A program made the position numbers and the translations under genes. Below, piece after piece: positions 10,563 through 22,568 of a stretch of DNA of 64,000 nt. The notes beneath the pieces are model-generated. The model did no database searches. It saw nothing but the letters and a program-made list of their open reading frames with translations, and was not told the DNA's origin. How positions within the stretch are numbered: position 1 is the first letter of the stretch; the number at the start of each line of letters is the position of its first letter. This DNA is from Fomes fomentarius (taxonomy: Eukaryota > Basidiomycota > Agaricomycetes > Polyporales > Polyporaceae): positions 372,001 through 436,000 of the forward strand of contig JABYQN010000010.1 of assembly GCA_022606135.1 (NCBI GenBank), written 5' to 3'.

Positions 10563-11705
10563 TGGTGTTCGTCCACATCTTCGCATTTGCCTTCCTGCCC
10601 CTATCTGCTTGGGCTCTCGAAGCTTTCCCAAGCCAGCCCTGCCATTTCGGTGAATGTCATTGGAATATCGCGACCACCTATGGGTACGGAACGCACAGCA
10701 TTGTAAGTACTGTGACGGCGGGCCTAGTTGATACAACTTTCGAGACTAACTTCCGAGCACTGCACGTAGTAGACAGGATCACATAGCGGTATATCTGACC
10801 TTACACCCGCCTCGGGATGGACAGCCCTCGATTGTGATGAATCTGGGAAGAATCAAGAAATTCGAATAGCTTGCCATGACCCTGATTTAGTCTGCAATCA
10901 TATGTACTTGAATGGCGCAGAGCAGACTGTCGTTCGACTATCGGCAGAGGCACGTCTCCTCTCTCTCCTTATCATACTCTCATGATGACGACTTTGCCTC
11001 TTACTCGTAGTGCGGCTCCAGGCCATTCGCGACTGTGAGACGTGATTGGGAGCATGCAGTGGACTAGAGCATTCCCCCGAGCAAGTGGTCGCTACTCACA
11101 CGTCGGGATGGCTCGACACCGATTGTGAAAGGTATCAGTCTGACGACGTACCATTCCGTGATTGACTTGAGGTATGTACCAGTAGTCTGTACGGTAATCA
11201 AATCCTCACACATGGGCAGGCACGGGAACGTATAATTTTCCGTTCGAATGGCCACATCCCCGGATGCTCTCAACATACTTCCTGTCTCTCATATTGACGG
11301 TACTGATCATATCTTCAACGAGCACTCCGTCCGAAGCTCGCTTCTGAGTCAGTATATTGCACAAACCGCACCTTTCCGTTCTCCCGTAGCTGACATGGGA
11401 ACTGCGTAGATACTCTCAACGAGACAAATCACATTGACACAAATAGCACCAGTGGCCCTAAGCCTTTCCATCTCATCACCGATGATGTATCCCTCTTCAG
11501 TCGAAGCTTTCCCTACCCGCAGATAGCAAACCACAGGGAAATGAACCTTGGAGTGGAAGGGTCGAAAAATGGCACGGTCGACTATGGTGCTGTCGTCATC
11601 ATGGGTACGATCGTTCCGCCCAACATCACTGTCTTCGGCCTCTACGTGGGTCTAGATGCGACTATCAATGGCACGTTAGACCTCGACGCATCTCTAACAG
11701 TATAT
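10563..11705 (+). pseudogene. Decayed secreted protein gene (basidiomycete secreted family, possibly DUF7223-like)
   Basis: Starts with a good signal peptide (MVFVHIFAFAFLPLSAWA). After an intron (donor 10704) there is an exon with SGISDLTPASGWTALDCD and CNHMYLNGAEQTVVRLSAE, then CGSRPFATVRRDWE, TRRDGSTPIVKGISLTTYHS, VRMATSPDALNILPVSHIDG and, further on, VIMGTIVPPNITVFGLYVGL. The order and wording match a large secreted protein family of Agaricomycetes of unknown function, as I remember it. In-frame stops TAG at 11065-11067 (where related proteins have Gln before SIPP) and TAA at 11233-11235, plus loss of the 3' part after about 11700, indicate a pseudogene. Confidence 0.7.
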
Positions 11706-12192
11706 CTTTGTTGAAGTGCACCCACATCCAGGCCTTAGCGTGTGAGGCATCTTGATATGCCGCCATAGAGTTCCTGTCTCTGTTTCATCCCCTGAACATA
11801 GGAATAACGGGCCGCTTCAAGACACGCGAGCAGACGGCTGAACCCATGTTCTATGAAGACACTCGGACGGACGGTGGTCGTGGCTGCCACAAAACACCGT
11901 GTCCTTCGGTTTCGTAATCATCATATGTGCTGTGTAATTCAACCCCCGGGCTCGCCATCCCTGTTTCTGTCACATTCCTACGCAGTGCAGTGTTTTCAGC
12001 TTGCCTGGTCTCTGACCTGAATGAGACAATCTATATATATACTAAACGCTGGGCGCTCGAGCGCTACAAGCTGGGAGCGGCTGCCCACGGACGCCGATAA
12101 CTAGTACCGGAACTTTAAGTAGACAGAACCCGATCTTCAACTGCTATTGACTGCACAAGCCGTGCTCTACTCTTCATTCCAAGGGTGTCGCC
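11706..12192 (+). promoter_or_regulatory. Intergenic region with TATA element upstream of 12193
   Basis: A run tctatatatatact at about 12028-12041 lies some 155 bp before the ATG at 12193, followed by a pyrimidine-rich leader (ctctactcttcattcc). No gene is seen in the stretch. Confidence 0.45.
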
Positions 12193-13367
12193 ATGCCTCA
12201 CGACTCATCCGATGAATTCTGGACCGCCTCACAACTAGCAGACAGCAACTTGCTAGTGGATACTAACATGAACATCTCGAACGCGGATCTTGACTCGGAT
12301 GCTGGCACTGTCAACTTGATGGACTCGATAGGCCCCGAAAATGGATCGAAAAGCTCATCAGGCTCTGAGGTAAGGATTCTTTACTCTTACTTCCAACACA
12401 CAGTCACTCTCTGGCGATACTCAATGTTATACCCAGATGATGCTGTTCAAGTACTCAGCCATACCGGTGGCGGCGTGTGCCTACGCCACCCATCGGTACT
12501 ACAGACGACGTTTTCCTCGCAGGTTACTTCCTCCCTTCACCTCCCTGAGGCTATTCGAACTATATGTGTTCATCACATCAGCGTTCATCGCCGCAGCGGA
12601 TAGCGCCGAGCGACAAGTGGAAATCATGCGTGACGGAGATCTCCTCACAATCGATTTCATCGGTCGCCAAGTGGGGAGAGTGGCCATTCCCCTCCGCGAT
12701 GGCTCCCTCAAGGCTCGAACTTCTTCGACAACACTCGATACTCTCAAGCGTATTCGTGAACGTGCGTCCATCTGACCGCCAGACCCGGCCGTGATTGACT
12801 TCTACTGCTCGATCTAGATCGTTACTACGACTCGGGCATATTCGGGAAGCTTGCATGGTGGCAAAACCATATCTGGTCTAGGGAAGAGACGTGGTACACG
12901 ACAGCCTGGGTGCTGAGTTGTGATGCGCTAGACGCTCAAAAAGAATCGAGGCCCTTTCCTCAGAATTGGGATGACTGGGATGCTTGCATCACCTATACTG
13001 CCAACTGCACGGACCGTAGGGCAAGTTCATACCCATATCTTACTGACATTGTCTTGTCTTACCTGGTCTGCAGGACCATGCCTGGAAGCTCCTTGAAGCA
13101 GTCGGCTACTCAGTTCCCGCTGCCATGTTTGCGCGCTGGACGGGCCGTGCGCTCCTCTATAGACCCGTCAATTTCCTACAGAGGATACTTATTGGCGCAT
13201 ACTTCTACTGCGACTTTATGCGCCAGAATCAGCGGCTCGCGTACATACAGCAATTCCCCAACAAGGAACGCAATGCAACGTTCCTTCGGGCGTGCTTTGG
13301 CATAGACAAGGAGGACGCCGAAGTCGCAATGGCCACCGGAGAAATGCCTCCATTTTACATAGACTGA
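12193..13367 (+). CDS. Hypothetical membrane-associated protein, 332 aa
   Basis: Four exons: 12193-12369, 12437-12761, 12818-13020 and 13074-13367 (999 nt in all). The second intron is 56 nt; the third starts with GC (gcaagt) and is a GC-AG intron. Features: an acidic, Ser-rich N-terminus; a hydrophobic stretch around MLFKYSAIPVAACAYATHRY; the block PPFTSLRLFELYVFITSAF; then KLAWWQNHIWSREETWYTTA. The gene at 33440-34571 on the other strand is a paralogue (PPATSLKLWELY, WWNNHMWSSEQT) but broken. The protein at 50912-52107 may be a distant relative (RIPYLTTVRLPEIYG). No known domain recognised. Intact here. Confidence 0.65.
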
Positions 13368-13612
13368 CTGCTGGTAAGCTACAGTACATCGCTAGCTATA
13401 GGTTGTGATCGGCTGTCGGTACTCTCTATGCTTGGTCTCATCAGGAGGGGTTTTCAGAGCAGATCTGTTGCTTTATCCTCCAAGGCTTACAACACGCTAT
13501 CCCAATATACGTCCGAGTCTTCTGTAAGACTACTTTGCGTAAACATCCCGCTCTTGTATGTCAGTGGAAATTCCAAGTCATTCGATGTACTAGTACGTTC
13601 AGCATTGATAAG

Positions 13613-14003
13613 ATGAACTGTCCCCAAAATATACGTGAACCATTCGAGGAGATACTACAGACGATCGCGTCCAGGAAGACACCCATGGGGCCACTAGAGA
13701 TCTACACATACCTAGCAATTTGCGCGATAATCGGTCTAGCACTACAGGTCGGGTTCACCATCGTTGATCACGAACAGTCCACACTCACGCTCAGAGTCGT
13801 CCGTGCGAATCGATGGCATTGCGGAAATAGATTTGGAGAGGTTTACTCACATGCAGGAGAATATCCCGTGGTTTCCTTACGTGGTCACGGACCTCGGGAC
13901 GTTCGGACAGCATGGCATGCGAGTGCGTGTTGTATTCACGGTACATCCTATCGTACAACAATGGCCATATATCATCGTCAATCTCTTCATAATCTCCGTG
14001 TAG
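13613..14003 (+). CDS. Small putative membrane protein
   Basis: A candidate gene of about 113 aa. Exon 1 starts at ATG 13613 and carries a hydrophobic segment (YTYLAICAIIGLALQ). A 48-nt intron (gtcggg...cagag) joins it in phase to an exon with SSVRIDGIAEIDLERFTH and a C-terminal hydrophobic tail (YIIVNLFIISV) ending at 14003. Upstream in-frame codons continue to about 13571, so a further 5' exon is possible. No family recognised. Confidence 0.4.
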
Positions 14004-14066
14004 GCGTGAGGATTTGCTTCAGGTCACTGCCGCTACACTCATACTGGGACCTTTCCTGCGAGAGCC

Positions 14067-15150
14067 TCACGGGAGCAACTCAGCCAGTTCCTCGAACGAG
14101 TCAACGATGACATCGACCTCGCCGCCGTCCTGCTTGCTCTTCACCTGATCCTTCACACCGACATCTTCGGTGGGCCGACGTACGTAGACAGTCTTCAGGC
14201 CATGCGAAGCGGCAAAGCGAAGGTCGTAGATGTGGGCCGCGACCATCGCGCACTTCTCGGGCGTGATTCCGAGATGGTGCACGGCTCCTAAGTACGTCTT
14301 TGGGTTCCTGCGGGACGTGAGCGATAGCGAAAAGGCGATTGAGTGAGCGCACCACACTGGTCGGACGAGAACAGACTCACGGCTTGTAGGAACCGAGCAG
14401 TTCCCCGGAGAAGACGACATCCCAAGGAAGATTAGCGTGCTTGGCCTGGACAGATGATGGGTGAATAGCTGCACAGGTATTATAGGGGCAGTCAAGGTTC
14501 ACCATATCGACGAGCAATCGCACGTTCCCATTGGACAAGGTGCCGATGATAGCCTTTTTCTTCAACGCGTACAGTCCTTGGCTACTATCCGGCCAACCTA
14601 CGGAACAGTCAATTCTAGTGTTTCGGGAGAACCAGAAGAACAAACCATCTAGATTGTGCCAGAAGTGCACAAGTTCAGTGCGTTTGGCGTCGTCTAGGAG
14701 CGGAGCCAAGTGCTTCCAGCGCTCCGATGCGAGCATGGCGTCGAGGATCTACCGATACTCATGGTCAGTCGTCTGAATATATAAGAGGGAGTTCTGGCAT
14801 GAAATTACTTCTCTGTGCATGACATCTGCATTAGTGGAACCTTCACCCCCGCCAGCAACGCGACGTCTATATGCAGCGTTTAGAATCATCTGCATGTCGA
14901 CCCTCATTCGTCACATACGTATATTCTCCGTAGCTCGCTCGCCATTCTTTCGTGAGGCTGCCCCAATCTGTTGCGCACATGATGAAACAAAATTGACAGA
15001 GGAACTGGTAGATTTACCTTCATTCGAGTGCCCATCCGGTGCTGCTTTCTCCAATGCCCGAGTAACGCTATCGTACCAATTCACGACTGTCCCAAAGACA
15101 TCAAACACATACGCTTCTACACCAAGTAGGGGGTTTGCGGTCGTAGACAT
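14067..15150 (-). CDS. Haloacid dehalogenase, type II (HAD superfamily)
   Basis: Seven exons (15150-15018, 14967-14919, 14866-14809, 14748-14646, 14597-14503, 14445-14381, 14307-14067) give 247 aa, close to the usual length of L-2-haloacid-dehalogenase-like fungal proteins. HAD motif I with the nucleophile Asp is AYVFDVFGTVVNWYDS, motif II is IIGTLSNGNVRLL, and the Lys/motif III region is FSGELLGSYKPNPKTYLGA. The end reads CAMVAAHIYDLRFAASHGLK. The expected reaction is hydrolytic dehalogenation or a related C-X/C-O hydrolysis of small acids in the cytosol; the substrate cannot be read. It lies 187 bp downstream of ssz1 on the same strand. Confidence 0.88.
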
Positions 15151-15337
15151 GCTGGTCCGCTGAAGAGATCCAAGCGTGTGATTTGGCGACACGAGACTTA
15201 GTGGGCGGAAAGCCGATGACTCCGCATCTATTGTTTACCGTTGTTGACGTCAGATATTCAAGCTCAAGTCTAAAGAGGAAGCTTTATAGCGTCTGGCCAT
15301 GCCTGGAAACAGATGAGCGTACAGGATGATATGAGGG

Positions 15338-17803
15338 TCATGCTGCAGGGACAGTGACAACGTTCTTCTCGCCCTTCCCAGACGCACCAACCTCGATTGT
15401 ACTTATCTCGAGAGCGCCATCCTCCCCAACAATCGCCGTCACTTCTAGCCTCGTCGTCCACCGCCCGCCCTTCTGTGTCGCATGCTGAGCAGCGAAGGAC
15501 ACCGACGCGAGGAAAGTCTCCTTCTCGACTGCCTTTTCCTTCACCTCCTCTTCCTCTTCCTCCTCTTCCTCCTCGCCTTCCGCGTCCTCTTCGCCCTCAA
15601 GTTTCGGTAATTTGACCTTCTCGATCTTTACCCCCTCCTTCGCCTCCCACACCTCGAACCCAACCTTCTTCTCGCCCTCTCCAAGGTCGACGTCGAACGT
15701 GAAGATACGACGCGCAGGGACCGGCGTCTCTTTCAGCACGGCAGGGACCCACTGACCGCCAAGCGCGCTCTCCGAGCCATCCTCAGGGAAGAGCAAGCCA
15801 ATCGTCTTGGACGTCGCCTTTGACCGCGTGTACTGGTGTCCATGTGTGAACGACGCCTTGACCTCGCGTTCCTCGTCGGTGTTCTCGGCAAGCTGTACGA
15901 GGATCCTCGCCTGCAGCGCACACCCGCGAGCCAGGATAGTGGTCGGGTCTCCAACACCACCGCCGACGACTGTACCCTGCGTGAACGGGGTGACGACCGA
16001 CTCCTGGAAGCCCTGTGAGAGTGTCTCGTCGAGCCCGGGCAGACTAGCGGACCCGCCGACGTACACGATCTCGTCGACGTCGTACAGGTCGAGGCCGGCA
16101 GCAGATACGAGCTCCTTCACCTTCTCGTACACGCGATCGTAGATCGAGCGGACTTCCATATCGAATCGCATACGGGTGATAGTCCCGGTGAAGTCGAAGC
16201 CGTCCTTGAGCGACTCGACGGAGCAGGTCGCAGCGCCGGGCGACGCGGAGATGGTGCGCTTCGTGTGCTCCAGCGCGAGCCGGAGCTTTGCTTCCGCACG
16301 CTTGTCTTGCGCGTCGGAGGCGGGGCAGACCGCGAGCGGGATCTTGGTCTTTTTGGTGAACTCCTTCGCGAAGTGCTTGATCAACTTGTCGTCGATCGCA
16401 TCGCCCCCGACAGAGTGGTCTTCGAGCGTCGCGAGCGAGAACGCGAGACCCTGGCGGATCGAGAGAAGAGAGAGAGAGAGCGCCGAGGCACCGAGGTCGA
16501 CGAAGAGCTGTGTGCGGTCAGCGTTGAGGCCCTCGGGGAGGGGACTAGACGTGGTCGTGACGGCTGCAGCACCGGCTTCCTCGAGAAGCTGGAGGACAGC
16601 GATGTCAGCATCGTTTGCGGCCTTCTCAAGCGCATCCTTCTGCGCCTGCTCAAACCAACTGGGCACGGTGATCACGGCACCCTGAACCTTTTTGCCCAGG
16701 AAGTCCTCTGCGGACTTGAGGAGGGATTTGAGGAAGATGGTGGTAACCTCGGAGACAGTTAGGTAGCGGTCGACTGAAGTGGGCTCCGAGCGCGGAGTGG
16801 CAGCGTGAGAGGCGGCAGGGGTGTTCGTTGCAGTAGTAGGGAGGGGAGAAGGCGCGGCCTGAAGAACTTTGACCTTGTATGCAGGCTCGTCGGGGATCTC
16901 TGGATGTTGAATGACAGGCGCAGACACCGAGAGCGCGTTCGCTGGGATTTCTGAAAACCTGGAGAGTGGTCAGTTCAGGTTCCCATACATAATTGATGTG
17001 TAGAACAAGGTTTGATCAGAGATGGTTTCCAACCCCATGCGCGAAAGTGCGGGGAAAGCTTGCAGAGCGGCCTCAATCGCACCGGGGGCATCGACTTGTG
17101 TGACGAGCTCCTACATCCTGAATTAATTGTAATAGAGATCTAGATGTCCGTCGTGTGGGGTACACCGTTATATTGTAGTCCATGCTGATAACACGAGGCA
17201 TATCAAATGGGACTACCGTATAACATGGACTTCAGTCACATTGTAAAGATATCGCCGCCTCGCATGAGACCACGTACTACGCTTGCGTAGTCCGTGGCCC
17301 ACGTGAAAGCGAGTAGCGAAGATTTGGAAGGTGTGATGTTTTGCAGCGATTTCTCAAGCTCGAGCAGTCCAACCATCAGAAAGAATTGGAGAATATACGA
17401 GTACTCACTTTTTACCAAGGAGATTGCGGAACCCTGTGATGGTGTTTTGTGAGTTCTTCACGAGCTGATGCCTCGCTTGGTTCCCAATATACTGTGCATA
17501 TGTGACACATGAGTGGAGAACCCAAGATGCATGATACTGACTGTGCTTACCGTCTCCTCGCCCAAGAACGCAACGGCACATGCAATCTGGCGTTCACCGT
17601 CTTCATTCGCAATGCAGTCCGCAGATCCTTCCTGAATTCTGGTGTCGGCTTAACTGGCTATGAGGTCCGACACCAAGATGCACACCGACCTTGGTTAGGA
17701 CCGCGATGGACGCGTACGAGTTGCCGAAGTTGATTCCAACGACAGTGGGGATGGCAGAGACCTCGATGGGTGCGTCGGCCGTACCGTTTGGCTGCGATGT
17801 CAT
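15338..17803 (-). CDS. ssz1: Ssz1-type atypical Hsp70 (ribosome-associated complex)
   Basis: Exons 17803-17690, 17631-17551, 17491-17409 and 16958-15338 encode 632 aa. The N-terminal Hsp70 nucleotide-binding domain begins TVVGINFGNSYASIAV, with INFGN in place of the IDLGT of canonical Hsp70; phosphate-2 is FVDLGASALS and the adenosine motif is DEIVYVGGSASLPGLD. The substrate-binding part is short and holds an acidic Glu run (plus-strand 15540-15600). In yeast, Ssz1 with the J-protein zuotin forms the RAC, which stimulates Ssb on nascent chains. The last intron, 16959-17408, is 450 nt and far longer than the others. The gene is divergent from ubp14, with 428 bp between the starts. A Pro/Ala/Thr-rich insert of about 30 aa follows DEPAYKVKVL. 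Confidence 0.9.
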
Positions 17804-18231
17804 TTTTCGTTCGGCGTATAGTGCGACTTTGTGTCGACGAAAATATGGCAGGAAGAGAACACCCGTGCCCTGCCCGTGCCACTGCTTCAGCCAAAATTTG
17901 GAGGGCAGATTAGATAAACGCGGAAACAAGAAAGATTAGATGCATTGTGCTGTATAAGATAGGCGCTCGCGTGTATTATCAGCGCGTCTTTATTCCGCGC
18001 TTACGCCACCCACAACTTGTTCCCGTTCTTCCACCATCCCGACCGTTTGTGTCCTTGAACCTCTGATTATCTAAAGAGGAGAACGCAATCCTGCCGTGAA
18101 GGACTTATATCTGACCATCCGAAGGTGCGATCATTGGCATCAGGGGGACGCGAGTGTCGGGATGGGGAAGGCCGCAGCACTGAACCCTGACCGCGTCCAG
18201 GAAGTTGAGAACGTCGAAGGATTGAAGCAAA
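17804..18231. promoter_or_regulatory. Divergent promoter region of ssz1 and ubp14
   Basis: 428 bp separate the two start codons, which point away from each other. The region has pyrimidine-rich tracts near both starts; no clear TATA box was found. Shared regulation of a translation-linked chaperone and a ubiquitin-recycling protease is possible but not shown. Confidence 0.5.
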
Positions 18232-21200
18232 ATGTCTTGTGGACACGTCGCAGATATCGCACGTCTACAGTCACCCAGACTCTCGCAATCTGTCCACCGT
18301 GAGGAGTGTACACAGTGCTTCGACAACCAAGTGCGGCTCACCGGTTCAGTGGCGCTGGAAGCTCCCGCTGATGGTATATGCAGGACAGCCCTCTTGGAAT
18401 CGACGTATGCTTGGTTTGTTTCAATGGAGGATGTCTCGACAAGGGCCGGCATCACGCACGGTTACACGCCGCGAAAACTGGCCACTCATTCACATTGAAT
18501 GTCAAGCGAAAGCATAAGCCTTCTGCGAACAGGGTACGTTGACGTATGTTCTGTCCATTCGGTCACCCAAGTGACATGGAATACGGTGGATGTATGCGGG
18601 ATTAGGCGGAGGATGAGGAGCCGCCAGCCAAGATGAAGAAGCTTGCTATCATTGAGGAGCGCGAGGAGGACAAGTATGAACACAAGACTGTCCTCAAGTG
18701 TTGGCAATGCGATCCTCTGCATGGGCTGGAACTCCCCGAGGCCTCCTCAGATCCACATGTGCAGTCGCTCGTTATCGGAGTGATGCAATCCTTGTCGTCC
18801 GCACGTCAGTCGGAGGTCAAGGCATGGGAAGAGGAAATCGCGGCCTGTGAGCACACGCTCATGCTTGAGCAATTCGAGACTGGTCACATTGCGGAGTCTG
18901 GTGATTGATGGTTCACTCACCATACGTGGGCGATTATTTTCATGGCTAACAGTTTCCGTGTCTGCACAGGCCTAGCTCATTGCCAGAAATGCGATCTCAA
19001 AGAGAACCTCTGGCTCTGTCTCACTTGCGGTTCTCTGGGTTGTGGGAGACAACAGTACGGCGGTCTCGGAGGGAATGGCCACGGCCTGCAGCACTTCGAG
19101 GAGACACAACATCCAATTAGTGTCAAACTAGGCACGATTACCCCCGAAGGGAACGCTGGTATGTTCCACACTCAGGATGATCCGGCAGAACAAGCTCTGA
19201 ATGGAGTTATAGACATCTACTGCTACATCTGTAACGACTCCAAGCTGGACCCCGATCTTGCGCGTCACCTTGCCACTTTCGGCATCAACGTTCAGACGCA
19301 GACGAAGACCGAGAAGTCGATGACAGAACTCGTAAGTTACTTCGAAATGAACTTATCTTCAGAGTCTGAGTGCGCTGTAGCAAATTGAGCATAACCTTAA
19401 GTTCGACTTCTCCCTGACCGGAGAGGACGGCAAGGCTCTCGAACCTGTGTTCGGTCCCGGATTGACTGGTCTTTCGAACCTCGGTAACAGGTATAACAGT
19501 CATTGGCTACCTACGACTTGTCGCTGACTATACGTAGCTGCTACATGGCATCTGTCATCCAAACCCTCTTCTCCCTTCCTCCGTTCCGCGAGCGGTACCT
19601 GCCCACAGCTGCAGCTCATTGGGAGGCCTGCCAAGAACAGCTTCCCGCAAGCTGTATCGATTGTCAGATGCACAAGCTCGCGGACGGTCTCCTCTCCGGC
19701 CGATACTCGCACCCGCGGCCGCATACAGCGACTTCCGCTCCCGCGCCAAAGGAGACTAACCCACTCGCGCACGACTCCCCTACGCCCGTCTTCCAGGAGG
19801 GTGTCCGTCCTGCAGTGTTCAAAGCACTCGTGGGCAAGGGTCACGAAGAGTTTGCGACAATGAGGCAGCAAGACGCGGAAGAGTTCTTCACGCACCTCAT
19901 CACCGTCCTCCGACGCAACGCCAAGCGCGTTGGTATCGCGGCGGGCAAGGAACCAACAGAAGTCTTCGCGTTCGGGTTGGAGCAGCGGCTCGAGTGCAGG
20001 GACTGCAAGCGTGTACGGTACCGCGTCGATGCGGCAGACACCGCCAGTGTACCAGTCCCCGCGCGGGAGAAGGGTAAGGACACGGATGGGAAGGCGCTGT
20101 ACTCGGAAATTCAGCTCAAGGAGTGTCTGGATATCCTGACGGGGACCGAGGCGCTCGAGTACAATTGTCCTGGGTGTCAGAAGAAGGTTATTGCGACAAA
20201 GTGAGTGCTCGCTGTTGGACGGTGCTGTTATCTTTGTTGACCAGTACGTAAATAGGCGGACGCGGTTCGCGACGTTCCCGCAAGTGCTCGTTGTGCACGC
20301 GAAGAAGTTCCAGCTCGTGAACTGGGTGCCATCGAAACTCGGTACGTCTTGTTCATGCAAATGCCACGACACCCTCTGACGGATACAACTGATGTGTTCT
20401 GCTACGTCCCATCTAGATATCCCGGTCATCCTACCCGAGGGTGATCTCCTCCAATTGGATGAGTATCTCGGCCGTGGGCTCCAACCTGGCGAGACAGAGC
20501 TTCCGAACGACGAAGCAGGTATGTTCTCTTCCCAGTACGTCGTTGTTACGAAATAAAGACCTGATTATGAATATTGCAGCTGCCCCAGCACTTCCTCAGT
20601 TCAACGAGGCCGCGTTGGCTCAGTTGGGGGCGATGGGGTTCCCCGAGAACCGCTGCAAGAAGGCGCTGCTCGCTACGGGCAATAGCGACCCCGAGGCTGC
20701 GATGGAGTGGCTGTTCGCACATATGGAAGACCCAGGTATGTTTGGTCCCTTTGTGCTTTCGAATCCTGGAGTATTCGTGTCATTCGGCCTCATGGGCGCG
20801 TGGCTCGCGGCCTCAGCCAACATTCTGTGCATAAGATGCAATTCAAGCGGAGCAAGGTGTATGGTCAGCGTCGAGATGGATTTGGGGGACGTCAAAGTGG
20901 CATTGTGGCCCTTGACAGTCCTCAAATCCTCTCCAGCCCCACCTCTCAGTCGCTGACAGATTGTACATGACCTCATTGTCACATACCCATTGGCGTCATC
21001 GTTCGATCGACCCTTGGTATACGCGGTCGGAAGACCGGTTGTGGTTCATTTTGATCTGCACAGTACATCGATCTGGGTCATAAATGACTTCACTCTGGGA
21101 TCAGTGTTGAGTCCGTGGAAGGCTGCAGTCATCGCTATGGCGCCCGAACGTTCGCATGCGGATTCGCAAAGTGTTAAGTAGGTCCGTCACGACCCACGTC

Positions 21201-22568
21201 ATTGCGAATATCGGAACGCCGCAGCACGCACTTCAGCCATACAGGAAACCAGGTGTGACCTCATAACGGAACCGCCCATCATCCCCTGATTGCGTCCAAG
21301 GCTCTTGTCATGTGGATGCTGTCAACGCTGCAACAGCAGCATAGGGAGTGGGACAGGTCCACCCGCGATGACCCATACCCGTACCTGTTAGCCACCTGTA
21401 CCCGCAGCGGCAGGTACGGGTGTAAGGGTACGTACGGGTACGGGTATCCCGGGAGACATGGGAGCCATGTCACAACTACTGGCATATGTTCTCGTATGAA
21501 CTATCGTAAGAACGTGTTGTTGTGAGCTATGCGACAATCTCGTTGCGGCGGACGTGGACTATGAGGGCGAGAATATGCGCGATTCACTCGCGGCGGTGAT
21601 GCAGATGGCCGAAGCGCAGGGGGTTGAGGCCCCCGTCTGTTGCTGGGGCTGGGGCTGGGGCGGGCGAGGGCGATGAGGGAAATGTCGTTCCGTTCGGGAG
21701 GGCCCCATTGCCTCACCCGCACCCGTGCGGGTTTGACCCGCCAGCTGCCGCGGGAGGACCCGACCGGTGCCACTCCCCACCTGACGCTGACCAGCGTGTA
21801 AGGGTGGTGAGCGAGCTGGTTGGTAACACGGAGAAGGCTCGACCTCTTCCTACAGCCGAGGTTAAATACTACGATCTTGAAACCTGGTAAGGAACAAGTC
21901 ACTACTGAGTAACATATATGATTGCGCGCTTGTCCTTGATCACGAACGTTTCTTAAGATCCATCATGAGAAGCTTGTGTTCTCAGTTATTCCTGGGACAT
22001 TGCCTACTTGAAATGCTTCCGTGTTTCTAGACCCGGCGTTTCTCCTTGTTCGATGCTGATTATGAGACAATAGATATCGATGCTCCTATCCAAGTATCCG
22101 GTAGAAGCAGCGTTCCAGAGCCATCTGCCGAACAAGTTGCGATGCTCTCAGACATGGGCTTTACACCCGCACAAGCCCGCAAGGCTCTCCGTGAAACGGT
22201 GGGTGGTACGATGGATGGCGGTGCGCGGCTTGCTAACTTGTTGCCTCTAGGGCGACAATGCAGAGCGCGCGGTCGAATGGCTCTTCTCGCATCCCGATGA
22301 TACCGGCGAGGACGCGCCTTCTAGCTCCGCGGCGGAGGAACGAAAGACAAAGACCGGTGGGACTTGCGACCTGCCGGCCAGGTACCGTCTGAAGGCGTTC
22401 ATCTCGCACAAGGGCCCGTCCGTTCACTCCGGGCACTACGTTGCGCACATTCACACGGATACGGAGGGTTGGGTGCTCTTCAATGACGAGAAGGTTGTCA
22501 AGGCTGATGCAGAGAGTGTACGGGAACTGAAGAAGCTCGCGTACCTGTACGTCTTCGAGAGGTTGTAA
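18232..22568 (+). CDS. ubp14: Ubiquitin carboxyl-terminal hydrolase 14 (USP5/isopeptidase T family)
   Basis: Eleven exons (18232-18330, 18384-18533, 18606-18900, 18970-19331, 19381-19490, 19538-20200, 20256-20341, 20417-20518, 20580-20735, 22074-22198, 22251-22568) give 821 aa, the normal size for this family. Domains: an N-terminal zinc-finger variant (ECTQCFDN, VCLVCFNGGCLD), the ZnF-UBP (HCQKCDLKENLWLCLTCGSL), the USP Cys box NLGNSCYMASVIQTLF (Cys about 340), two UBA domains inserted in the catalytic domain (LGAMGFPENRCKKALLATG, LSDMGFTPAQARKALRET) and the His box VHSGHYVAHI (about 778). It cleaves unanchored polyubiquitin chains to recycle ubiquitin. Intron 9 is 1338 nt, very large for this gene. 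Confidence 0.95.
20736..22073 (+). other. Oversized intron of ubp14 with inserted material
   Basis: The flanking exons join in phase (EDP|DIDAPIQ), so this is one 1338-nt intron, while the others are 46-70 nt. It holds a 10-bp inverted repeat (cccgtacctg 21378-21387, caggtacggg 21411-21420), a cluster of tacggg units (21411-21450), and a coding-like stretch at about 21558-21700 (MRDSLAAVMQMAEAQGV, then AGAGAGAGEGDEGN after a frameshift). This suggests a captured gene fragment or decayed insertion. Confidence 0.75.

Noticed and set aside
16176..16762. Long plus-strand frames inside ssz1
   Set aside because: Shadows caused by strong codon bias of the Hsp70-like gene.
19500..20429. 309-codon frame antisense to ubp14
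   Set aside because: Shadow of the conserved USP catalytic domain on the plus strand.
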